Positions 29,601-38,439 of a stretch of 64,000 nucleotides of DNA are shown piece after piece. The position numbers and the translations under genes were made by a program. Origin of the DNA: Carpediemonas membranifera (lineage: Eukaryota > Fornicata). The notes beneath the pieces were generated by a model. The model worked only from the letters and a program-made list of their open reading frames with translations. It had not been told where the DNA came from and did no database searches. Each line of letters starts with the position of its first letter. Within the stretch, counting starts at the first letter, position 1. The DNA lies in NCBI GenBank assembly GCA_019828565.1, contig JAHDYR010000003.1:248001-312000 (forward strand), read 5' to 3'.

Positions 29601-32600
29601 ATGAGGCCATTCTTGCTTCTCCTGCTCCTTGCCGCATGCTATTGCCTCTTTATAAGCGCCGAAACTACATACAAGAGCGATGACGAGCTGCAGCACTTCT
29701 ACGCGAACGAGGACGTCACTGTTACAATGGAGAACTACATCCTGGACGGAAACGCCGTCTATGTTGACTTCGGGGACGGTACTACAGTTGCGTGGTCCAG
29801 CACAGAAGAAGCCACACACGTTTATTCCGCTGCAGGCAACTATACGCTCACGATCTACTATTGCAGCGGCACGACAGGCACTACGCCCGTACCGACGTGT
29901 GATGATGTCTATTCACCCTTCACCCGTGCCCGGGTGGAGGTGCATGAGCGGGACCTGTGCTATCGCCTCCATGCCCGCGCCGTGGGCAACGAACAAGCCT
30001 CCTCTCTTGCCATTAACAACGGCGCGAGCATCGCTGTGTTCATTGAGGACCCTACCGGTGCCCTGGACTCTGCCACGCTGGCCAAGATGTACCAGAGCAT
30101 CGGCTTCGACCCCACCGTCGAGCCAACCAACAGTAGCGTCACCGTCACCGACGGTGCTTTCGATGAAGGCCACGGTTGCTGGAACTACACAGTCACGTCG
30201 AGCCAACAGGCCCCCGCGGTGCACGTGGAGCTCACACTGCGGGCCCCAGGGTACAACCACGGCAGCTGCCTGGTTGGATCGACCGTCATCCACCTCACGC
30301 TGATCAACGCACTCTCCTTCGACGACTTCGGCCATCTACCGGGCACTGCGACCAGCAGGATAGCCCAGGACATCGTCAGCAAGGGCTTCATCCCGACATC
30401 CCTCGGGGTCGCCACCCACCCCTGCACCCCTGCCGTCGGCATCGTCTGGATGACTGGAGGCCAGCCAGACTCAACCGACCCCGGCTATGACACCACCATC
30501 AGGGGCCTGGGCACATTGGTCTGGACTACCATGGATGGATTCGACACTGTGACACCGATTGACTTGGCAAGGGTTGATGAGCTCGATATCTTGACCGCAG
30601 ACGACCTTGATACGTCCATTGACAACTCCACATCGATCTGTGTGAGTAGTAGTATCAGATCTTGCCTTGGTATGGAGATTTATTCGATCTCGTTCGTCGG
30701 GGGTGACTATTCAATGATCGCGCTGACTTCCGAGGGCCCTGTGTTCATCCAGAGCCCCATAGCAGACGAGGCAGAAGCACTACACGCGACACTGACCGTC
30801 GCCAACTTTACCAGCATGAATTCTGACATCCTGACAACGCTTGACGGTCGAATGTCGACCGTACCTTACGAGTACGCCTCGCTGAGGGTCGCCCCGTACT
30901 GTCCTACTTACGGTGCCGACTCGACTTCCATGGTGACACTTGTGGTCGGCGGATCTGATGAATTTATGATGTACTCAGCCGTGGAGACTCGGTACTACGC
31001 TGTCCCAACGAGCGTGTCCTTTGCCGACCTCACTGACGATGAACGGGACGAGTATCAGGTGCACGCCCAGTCAGATATCGACCTTTCTATCGCCCACACC
31101 GTGGTCAGTGAGCCCAACTCCTGGACTGCGGTGGCCATTCCGAGCACACTAGCATTGGGTGAGCAGACTATCTTAGATGCTGTGTACAGCGTTGGCCAGC
31201 AGGCTTTCTTCTTCCTGACCAAGGACTCGAGCGATGAGCGTCGGGTTCTGCAGGCATACCAGGTGGAAGGCGAAGACGACACGACATCCGAGCAGGGCCA
31301 CTGGGTGGTCAGCGCGGGCTTTGGTGACCACACTGTGGTCGGAATTGAGCTCAGCGGGCCTAGTCTACTGGCCTACGGCGAACATGTCTGGGCGAGCTGG
31401 ATTGGAGACCTTGTGTTTCATGTACAGGTCAACTTCCCAGCGGGGGTGCTGGTTGAAACTCTCGTAACACAGCAGAACGAGCCGTATCTCGCCACTGCCA
31501 TCGACAGTGACGGCTTGCTCTACGTGCTAAGGCCGCCCATGCCTGGTGTCGGCGCCGTAGGACCCACTGCCGCTGGGATACTCTCATACCCACTGTGTAT
31601 GGTGGGGTTCGCCGCCGCCACGCTCACTGTGGAGATGCCCGCCGCGTACACCGGCGTCAGTGGCGATTATCCACTCGGGATCCTCTCTGACGTCGACTCC
31701 CTGGCCGTCAACCCGTTTAAGGTGGTGAGTATCCCATACGGCGCATTGCTGCTTGACATCACGCCCAGCAGCGCTACAAGGGGTATATCATGGGTGCCTG
31801 ATATTCTCCCAGCTTCATACCACGATGTGATGTGGACGCCGATGAATATCACCAGCGGCCTCCAGGCAGAGGTCGACCTCGATTTCACCATCGCATACAC
31901 CCTGACGGCTGGGGAATGGAGCAGTACGATCATCGGGGTTGACGGCAGGTTCGTCGAAACCAGCCACGACTTTGACGCACCGGTCGCTGCCACGACTCAC
32001 CCAGCCCTGCTCGCAGACCTCGCACCGACCTTCACATCAGCGACGGGAGACACATGGCCGGCCATGGGAGATGCAGCGGTGCTGACACTAGACATCAGCG
32101 CCCTTGCAGCCGCTGATCAGGTGGGATGGACGGGCAACTGCGTTGGGATGACCGTGCATTTTAAGACCGCTGGGGCCATCATCGTCACCGAAATAGTCTC
32201 GCAGACAGTTGCTAACGGCGTCATCGTGTTCCCCGGCCAACTCTCTCGTGTCCTCGGCACCACCGTCGAACCCGGCCGGTGGACGCTGTTCGCAGGCAAC
32301 GTACCATCCAACGTCGCAGCCCTCAGCCTTGGGCAGGCCCTCACGGTCTCAGCCCCGGCCGGGTCGCCCCCGGTGCAGACTCTGACACTTTCAGGAGACC
32401 CGCTCAGCACGTTCACGTGGGATGACGCGGATGTTGGGTATATCGTAGAAATCGACGGTGAGCGGGCAATCATCACCGCCATCGGCTCGTCAACTGTCGC
32501 CACAACCCTCCAGACGGGCGCCACTGCTCTCACAGCTGGCGCATACACCCTGACCGACTCGCTCACAGTCTCACCACCCGCTGATAGTGTCAGGCCGCAC

Positions 32601-33665
32601 ATTTCAACGGCTGACGCGGCCCTTGCCAGCGGTGAGGTGACTATCTTTACCGGAGTCGAGTCGAGTCAAGTTACTCTGACCCTGCCTGACACGCCGTTTA
32701 TTGACAAAGGAGCGTCTGTGGTCATCACATCCACTCTTCGCCCCGAGAACTCGATCATCGCGCTCAGTGACCCAAACAACTTCTCTGTAGCGGTCAAGGC
32801 GACGTCTACAGGCACTAACATCACACTTACCAACAACGGAGATGTCGCGAACACCCAGGTCGCCGTGTATCAGCTCGAGTCGTCACTCCACAGCACTGGA
32901 GGCCGCGCTACAGCCAGTTTCATCGCCGCATGCCCGCCCCAAGACGGCGTGGTGTTTGACACAGGCATGACTGACGCAGAGCTGCTCGATGTCGGGTCCA
33001 GCACGACCAACGTGGAGCTGCTGCCAACGAACTATCGCCCACCCAGCAAGTACGGTGTTGCTGTCCCAACTACAGACAACATTTATAACGGAGACCCAAG
33101 CACCGGGATGTATCTGACGACTGAGAGCCAGTCAACATCCACTGGTGAGTACAAGCAGTGTGCCGGTGCCTCGGACAGGGCGGGATGCGGATGCACCGAC
33201 GCCCAGACGATCAGCGACAACATCAACTACTCCGACTGCGTTGACCGGGCGTTCCGCTGGTATTACGGCGACCAATTCACACCGTCCTTCATCAGGTACA
33301 CCAACGGCGTGGGGTCGGCCATGACGAGCTCATATTTCCTGAAGGAGCTCAACGGCCGCATCGACTACTGCATTGACCCCGATGGCGATAATGTGTGCTC
33401 ATCCCAGTCCTCACAGGAAGCTTATTTGTTGGACTATGACACTGCCATCAAGTTTGCTGGCGAGGGGTTGTACCACTTTAAGATTTACATACAGGGCGAT
33501 ACATTCTGTAACATGACGTCGTTCATGAAGGTATGGATTTATGAGCCCCCAACCCGCGAGGTGATCAGGTACATGCAATACTCCATCACGGCGTTCATCA
33601 TGGCCACGCTGGTGTTCGGTTCGTATCTCATCAACCTCAAGGTCAACGGCCGCAGGTTCAAGTGA
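29601..33665 (+). CDS. large type I membrane protein, PKD-like, resembling CatSper auxiliary subunits
   Basis: The 1354-residue protein starts with a signal peptide (MRPFLLLLLLAACYCLFISA). Residues 40-85 resemble a PKD fold (VYVDFGDGTTVAW...THVYSAAGNYTLTIYY). A long beta-rich ectodomain follows. The end of the ectodomain has Cys-rich blocks (CGCTDAQTI, FRWYYGDQFTPSF, GLYHFKIYIQGDTFCNMTSF), then one membrane helix (ITAFIMATLVFGSYLINL) and a very short basic tail. The C-terminal order, with an aromatic-Gly-Leu-Tyr-His-Phe strand and FCN just before the helix, recalls CatSper beta/epsilon subunits that cap the flagellar calcium channel. That assignment is tentative; a generic adhesion protein is the alternative. 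An upstream in-frame ATG at 29532 would bury the signal peptide. Confidence 0.55.
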   Translation: MRPFLLLLLLAACYCLFISAETTYKSDDELQHFYANEDVTVTMENYILDGNAVYVDFGDGTTVAWSSTEEATHVYSAAGNYTLTIYYCSGTTGTTPVPTCDDVYSPFTRARVEVHERDLCYRLHARAVGNEQASSLAINNGASIAVFIEDPTGALDSATLAKMYQSIGFDPTVEPTNSSVTVTDGAFDEGHGCWNYTVTSSQQAPAVHVELTLRAPGYNHGSCLVGSTVIHLTLINALSFDDFGHLPGTATSRIAQDIVSKGFIPTSLGVATHPCTPAVGIVWMTGGQPDSTDPGYDTTIRGLGTLVWTTMDGFDTVTPIDLARVDELDILTADDLDTSIDNSTSICVSSSIRSCLGMEIYSISFVGGDYSMIALTSEGPVFIQSPIADEAEALHATLTVANFTSMNSDILTTLDGRMSTVPYEYASLRVAPYCPTYGADSTSMVTLVVGGSDEFMMYSAVETRYYAVPTSVSFADLTDDERDEYQVHAQSDIDLSIAHTVVSEPNSWTAVAIPSTLALGEQTILDAVYSVGQQAFFFLTKDSSDERRVLQAYQVEGEDDTTSEQGHWVVSAGFGDHTVVGIELSGPSLLAYGEHVWASWIGDLVFHVQVNFPAGVLVETLVTQQNEPYLATAIDSDGLLYVLRPPMPGVGAVGPTAAGILSYPLCMVGFAAATLTVEMPAAYTGVSGDYPLGILSDVDSLAVNPFKVVSIPYGALLLDITPSSATRGISWVPDILPASYHDVMWTPMNITSGLQAEVDLDFTIAYTLTAGEWSSTIIGVDGRFVETSHDFDAPVAATTHPALLADLAPTFTSATGDTWPAMGDAAVLTLDISALAAADQVGWTGNCVGMTVHFKTAGAIIVTEIVSQTVANGVIVFPGQLSRVLGTTVEPGRWTLFAGNVPSNVAALSLGQALTVSAPAGSPPVQTLTLSGDPLSTFTWDDADVGYIVEIDGERAIITAIGSSTVATTLQTGATALTAGAYTLTDSLTVSPPADSVRPHISTADAALASGEVTIFTGVESSQVTLTLPDTPFIDKGASVVITSTLRPENSIIALSDPNNFSVAVKATSTGTNITLTNNGDVANTQVAVYQLESSLHSTGGRATASFIAACPPQDGVVFDTGMTDAELLDVGSSTTNVELLPTNYRPPSKYGVAVPTTDNIYNGDPSTGMYLTTESQSTSTGEYKQCAGASDRAGCGCTDAQTISDNINYSDCVDRAFRWYYGDQFTPSFIRYTNGVGSAMTSSYFLKELNGRIDYCIDPDGDNVCSSQSSQEAYLLDYDTAIKFAGEGLYHFKIYIQGDTFCNMTSFMKVWIYEPPTREVIRYMQYSITAFIMATLVFGSYLINLKVNGRRFK

Positions 33666-33863
33666 GGAGTATTGGTGATAACGGTTTCTTTAAATTCATG
33701 GAGGTGGATGTGACATGGCGGTGGGGAGGGTGACAAGGGACGCTACTTCGCCCTACAGCACAGCTGGTTACACTCACTCCATAGTATTTCCATTGACGTC
33801 CAGCGACATTCTGCGAGCATGCGACATGCTGCTTTATGTTAAGAAAGTCCTGGCACTAGCACA

Positions 33864-34220
33864 TCAGGGCTCGACCTCCTGGTCAGCTGGCTCCACCGCC
33901 TCTTCGCCATCGGCTGCCTCTTCCTCTTCTGGCTCCTCGGGTTCGTCGGGGGCGTCAAATGGTGTGATGTCTGGCGCTTCAAAGTCATCGTCATCGCCCT
34001 TTGCCACCGTGAGGATGATCTCAGCGTCATCCTCGATAGCGAACTCCTCCAACGCCCTGTTGTCGATCAGCACAACATTCTGATAGAGCAGCCTTTGTCT
34101 ACCAGCGGGAATTTGGATTATTGCGGCAAGCTGAACCTTCACTGAGCGAACAGTATCAGTGGGATTCACGAGAAGAAACACCTCAAGCTTCTTTCTCCTG
34201 ATTCGGATGCAATGACTCAT
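33864..34220 (-). CDS. ELOB: elongin B-like ubiquitin-fold protein
   Basis: From the ATG at 34220 the protein has 118 residues, the length of animal elongin B. The N-terminal ubiquitin-like fold reads MSHCIRIRRKKLEVFLLVNP, then VKVQLAAIIQIPAGRQRLLY. It is followed by the elongin B-type tail DDDFEAPDITPFDAPDEP, which parallels DDTFE...I.PF..PPELPD of animal proteins. An acidic end follows. Elongin B pairs with elongin C in cullin-RING ubiquitin ligases and transcription elongation complexes. The frame is open 50 codons upstream, but that part is basic and unlike the family. Confidence 0.72.
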   Translation of the reverse strand: MSHCIRIRRKKLEVFLLVNPTDTVRSVKVQLAAIIQIPAGRQRLLYQNVVLIDNRALEEFAIEDDAEIILTVAKGDDDDFEAPDITPFDAPDEPEEPEEEEAADGEEAVEPADQEVEP

Positions 34221-35009
34221 AAGTTTGGTGGTGATGGCAAAACTGCGTTTTGTCCCGCCGATACGGCGGAAAAGGCTGGCAGCGCGAACAGCACTACCAT
34301 GGAGCCTGCATCTCTCGTGTCTGGCCCTTTTTCTCACTTGCCGCCATGTGCCAATGTGTGAAGAGGCCACTTGTCCCCACTCAAACTTACTGAGGCGCGC
34401 ATGGTAGGGCGTGAGGCGTGTTGAGGTCTTTGATGGTGATATGTGTGGCTATGTATCGATATAATTCTTGGACAGAGTACAACCATCCGTCTAATCGAAG
34501 AGAAATGGACCTCTTTAACACGCCAGACATCACCAACGATGATACGATCGATGTTTCCTGCTCTATGACCATCGATAGTTGTGGGGGCCGCAAGTGTGCC
34601 CGCGGTCTTGTTAAGCCACAGGCTGGCAAGATGTAGGGAGCTTTCTAATGGCGCCACAGCTGTTCTATCTGCTTTGGAGGAAACAGTGTAAACAATGGGA
34701 CGATTTGGACAGCCGTTGAGGCGTGCGCCGATTCATATATTCATGGATCTCTTGCATCCTGGATGTGAGAACCAAATATTCGCATGATGACGACGCGAGC
34801 ACATAGTATGGACCATAACAGTCGGCTTCTCCTTCACTTTCGCCGCCCCAGCCCCATTGATCCTCATCCCGCAGTTTAAGCCGCCACCGATGTGGTATTT
34901 AGAGGGTTTATGTGGAGGATTCATGTAAAGGTGACTTAGGCAGTCGACCCCCCTGGGATGAACTCCAGAGGACTGAACAGGTTCAGTCTGACGGCCCACC
35001 TGTCTTCTA
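34221..35009. other. long noncoding region upstream of the Fanzor element
   Basis: No gene is supported in these 790 bp; frames of 60-110 codons here have no domain and poor codon bias. A perfect inverted repeat ACTGAAC-AG-GTTCAGT lies at 34972-34987, about 20 bp before the left terminal motif of the element. Confidence 0.55.
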
Positions 35010-35039
35010 GACTCAACAATTCTTATCATGCGCAGCACA
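35010..35039 (+). repeat. left copy of Fanzor terminal motif
   Basis: GACTCAACAATTCT and TGCGCAGCACA, separated by a few bases, match 37398-37426 in direct orientation and 15819-15849 on the minus strand. Homology does not extend further upstream, which suits a terminal repeat. Confidence 0.7.
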
Positions 35040-35361
35040 CTACCTCCACTCACCCACTTCAGCCCTCGTCTGTACAATCTGGCTTTCGTGCTTTCAGTCG
35101 TCGGTCTGCACGAAAAGATGCGTCGTCCATCGTCTGTGTCGAACGCTGCTGTCTTCTTTCGCGTCTGTGCTCGTCTGTTACGCGCTCATCTGTCGTCCAT
35201 TGCCGGCGTCTGAAGCTCATGACGTCGTCGTCGTCTGTTGTGAGAGACACTAGTGGTGGAAAGCGGTTGTAACTAGTAGTAAAGACGCTTTGTGTTGTAT
35301 GATGCTGGTTTCTTGTTTTGAGGGATGCTGCTAGCTGATGAACCCTGAAAAGAAATGATCG

Positions 35362-37283
35362 ATGCAGGCAGCTCAATATACTCCAATGCCTTCCAAGATA
35401 TACACGGTGAAGGCTTCCGTTAACAAGGCCATTGGCGAGATTAACGGTGGAGGCGATAACAACGCGCCGCGGCGAGGAAATCTTGAACCGGGCATGCGTT
35501 CTTTCACGCAGGCTAAGTACACATTCACTTGCCTGCTTGCGTGCGTCTCTGCATCTGCGCACGCGTTGACCCCACCGAGGACAGTCAACCTGTTCGACCA
35601 GGTCCTCGCGCAGATCGTCAGCATTGCTCAGCAAAAGGTGTCGAAGGCAAAGGCAGCGGATCGGTGCAGGTGGATTGGCGACCTGGCGATGTGGAGGGAC
35701 CCTGACATAACCCCACTCGTCCGGGACCTCGTCACGGCTTATAGCTACCTTGGCTTGTGCAAGCCATTTGACACCTGGTTGGGCGAGTACTCCACAGCAA
35801 CCCGGGTCTGGCTCTCGCGCGCGTCACCCGGGTACCTGACTCGTCTTCGTGCTGGATTAGAACGAGTGCGTCCGCTCCTCCATGATCAGCCGGGTGTTCG
35901 ACAGGATTTTCTCGACACCCTAGGCGAGCTCGACACTGAGGTTGCCGCAATATCCGCCGATCATGGCAGGTATCATCCTCAAATGCATCGCCCGAGGGGC
36001 AACGGGTGGGTCGCACTGGTACCGTGGCCGAGGCCCTTGTCGGCGTGCTGTCGTGCGTCACGCGCATGAGTGCTGCAGTGACCAAGCTGGTCACACTCAC
36101 TCGTGCCGTGAACCTCGAGCTCAGCCAGGCCCTGCCAGAGCCGAAGCTCATTCCGTTCGTGCCGATGGCGCCGGTCAGGCCTGGGTTCATGACCCTCGAG
36201 CGCGGAGTAACAGCGCTCACCCCCGCGATGAAGAGGCGCCTGCGTGTGCACGTGAATTGGTCAGCAACCAAGAATTTGACCGACGAGCAGGTTGATAGAT
36301 ACGAGCGTGATCACGGCGACATCACCAAGCTCCGCAGAGTGCTCTCTGTGAAGACAGACGGGGTCTCTGTTGCTGTGACGGTTTGGGTGGGTCGCGAGAA
36401 ATACCGTGGCGGACGGGTGGCTGACCGGCCCACGTACAAAAAGGGTAGCAGCAACAAGCGGGCTCGGCTCGGTCAGGATGACGCCGAGGCTACTCCTGCC
36501 CCGGACATTCAAGCTCTCATGGGCTTCGACCCTGGTGCTCGGTCGCTGGGCGGCTACACGATCCGCCGCCCAGACGGGCAGAGTGTATCTGGCGTACTCG
36601 CTAAGTGTGGCTACACTGTCACCCCCTCTTTCCGCGTGAATATGAGCGCAGCATCGTTCAAAACGACAAGTCTAGAGGCTCTCAAACAGTCGATTAGGTT
36701 TGTCCATGAGAACATCGTTCAGATCATCAACGAGGGGACGAGAAAGTGTTTCCGCCGGGCGACTTTTGCCAATCACTGTCTGCGCCTGAAGCACTTCGCC
36801 CGGGCTGGACGTCAACTCCTGGATGATCTCGGCGGGCGCCCCCAGGAGCCCATTCACCTCGAAGTCGCGTATGGGGCTGCACTGTTCGGTTCCGCCGGCA
36901 CTCCCTCCTGTGCTCCGTACCGCCACTTTGCTCGAGCTCTCCCTGGCATAATGCTCCGGCACAACGTCGTCGTGACTGTCACGATGGTCTCCGAATTCCG
37001 CACTTCCATCGTGTGCCCATACTGCAAAGCACACTTCAGACGTGTGGTGCACACACACCGCACCATGCTCTGCCAGAATCCCGCGTGCGAGGGAGCTCCA
37101 TGGCGCGTTGAACGGCTACGTCGGCATCCCGAGCAGAGAGACATACTTCTCAATCTCTCTCACCGAGATAAGAGCGCCAGCGAGAACATCCTTTGGTGCA
37201 CCTTCGATGCAACTTCAGATCAGATAGAGCAATCTCCTTTCCACTACGACTCCCAGAGAGGTGCTCTTCCTCACTATCATTAA
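35362..37283 (+). pseudogene. Fanzor RNA-guided nuclease gene, frameshift near 36.0 kb
   Basis: Two overlapping frames make up a protein of about 640 residues: the N-terminal half from the ATG at 35362 to about 35980, and the C-terminal half in another frame from about 36000 to 37283. The second half has KTDGVSVAVTVW just before RuvC, the RuvC-I Asp in MGFDPGARSLGGY (36528-36530), a Glu in VSEFRTSIVC (36992-36994), a zinc ribbon CPYC...C...C, and the final Asp in HRDKSASENIL (37167-37169). This order is that of Fanzor/TnpB nucleases, which use a guide RNA from the element's right end to cut DNA. The break is either a real frameshift or an undetected intron; no local-type intron of 28-29 nt fits well. 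All catalytic residues survive, so decay, if any, is recent. Confidence 0.85.
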
Positions 37284-37427
37284 CTTGCTAAGTTGAGCAA
37301 GCACGCGCTGCAGCGCGCGTGATATGCTGCGCACGATTGATAGAGTATGATGAACCACACTGCGATCCTGATGCTGCTTGGATCACTGTGTGTTTTGGAC
37401 TCAACATTCTAATCCTGCGCAGCACAA
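37284..37427 (+). ncRNA. putative guide-RNA scaffold (omega RNA-like) of the Fanzor element
   Basis: Just after the Fanzor stop codon there are two adjacent strong stems: CTTGCT-AAGTTG-AGCAAG, then a near-palindrome ACGCGCTGCAGCGCGCGT region. These lead to the terminal motif ending GCGCAGCACAA. Omega/fRNAs of TnpB and Fanzor overlap the 3' end of the gene, fold strongly and run through the right end into flanking host DNA, which acts as guide. The segment is preserved in the separate relic at 15.8 kb. Transcription is inferred, not seen. Confidence 0.5.
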
Positions 37428-37437
37428 CCGACAGGAA

Positions 37438-37851
37438 ATGGTGCTTCCTCGCAACTTCAGACTTCTTGAAGAGTTGGAAAGGTCTGAAAAGGGCATGATT
37501 GATGACTTGATTTCCTTTGGGCTCAATGAGGACGATCCCGAGGACAGAACACTTAGCCGATGGAATGCAACCATTATTGGAGCCGAAAGAACTCAATTCT
37601 TCAACAGAATTTACAACCTTTCGCTCTTCTGCGGTGCCAAGTATCCTTCCGAGCCCCCACAAGTCCGCTTCTTGTCCTGCATCAATGCATTCTTCGTCAA
37701 TGAGTCCGGCCTGGTACTCCCCGACGCTCTCCCGATCCTGAAGAACTGGAGGCCCGAGTCAACGATGGAGGACATACTGAAGGCTATTGCTGCGGCCATG
37801 GCGACTGCCCCGAGGAAGCCCCAGCCCGTCGAGGGAAGCTGCTACCAGTAG
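37438..37851 (+). CDS. UBE2V: ubiquitin-conjugating enzyme variant (UBE2V/Mms2)
   Basis: The 137-residue protein starts MVLPRNFRLLEELERSEKGM, followed by SRWNATIIGAERTQFFNRIY, GAKYPSEPPQVRF and a terminal QPVEGSCY. These are the landmarks of UEV proteins. The catalytic Cys of active E2 enzymes is absent, as expected. UEV partners Ubc13 to make Lys63-linked ubiquitin chains in DNA-damage tolerance and signalling. The start codon lies only 10 bp after the proposed right end of the Fanzor element, so the gene's leader and promoter must now lie within the element. An AATAAAC motif follows the stop. Confidence 0.92.
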   Translation: MVLPRNFRLLEELERSEKGMIDDLISFGLNEDDPEDRTLSRWNATIIGAERTQFFNRIYNLSLFCGAKYPSEPPQVRFLSCINAFFVNESGLVLPDALPILKNWRPESTMEDILKAIAAAMATAPRKPQPVEGSCYQ

Positions 37852-38439
37852 GGTGCGGGTGGATGTATTGTTAGTAGCGCCGGTGGATCCAATAAACAGC
37901 AGTGTTTACAGGTTGTCGAGCCTTGTTTGTCGTTGTCGACTTCAGGGTGATGGATACAGTTGTCGGGAGTTGGAGGACGCCCGCTATGCAGCTATCATGG
38001 GTTGATGTTGTTACTCAAGAAGAACGGTGCCGATTGCACAGACAGACTGTGTGAGGTATTAAAGACATGCTCAGTGAAAGGAAGGTCATCAGTTAAAGGA
38101 TTAAAAATTGTATTGATTGTTCAGACGGCTCTTCCAAGTATCATCAAGGCATGCATTGGCGACTTACTGGTCTGTGAGGGAAAGGGAGGTGAAGAGAACG
38201 AGGAAGTGAGAGCAGAAGCAGCTGTGACCACGATCAAGGCGGAAACGGAATCAAGGGCAATATTAATTACCAAATAGACCGTCTACTATGCTGGCATGGC
38301 AGCCATTACCCGGTTCATGGAAAACTGTCCATTGTCTCACTCGATTTCGACACCACTTGTGTCGAATTAATCAAATGATCACGAACCATTAATTACATAT
38401 CATTCCAGAAGAACACATCTCCCCATAACAGTTTAGTAC
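37852..38439. other. intergenic region between convergent genes
   Basis: No supported gene lies in these 590 bp. One plus-strand frame of 105 codons (37960-38277) lacks the codon bias of neighbours and any domain. The region separates two convergent genes, so it should contain two 3' ends. Confidence 0.5.

Larger units (their letters stand above)
35010..37427 (+). mobile_element. Fanzor (eukaryotic TnpB-like) element
   Basis: The right end at 37427 is defined by loss of homology between this copy and the relic at 15819-16031. The left end is proposed at 35010, where an imperfect copy of the 30-bp right-terminal motif (GACTCAACAATTCT...GCGCAGCACA) occurs in the same orientation. The element carries only the nuclease gene; no serine or tyrosine transposase accompanies it here, so mobility would need a helper elsewhere. 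The first 350 bp are rich in CGTCTGT-like words. The element ends 10 bp before the UEV start codon. Confidence 0.75.

Noticed and set aside
35059..35634. 191-codon minus-strand frame overlapping the Fanzor 5' region
   Set aside because: No domain is visible and its composition reflects repeated CGTCTGT words. It overlaps the better supported Fanzor start.
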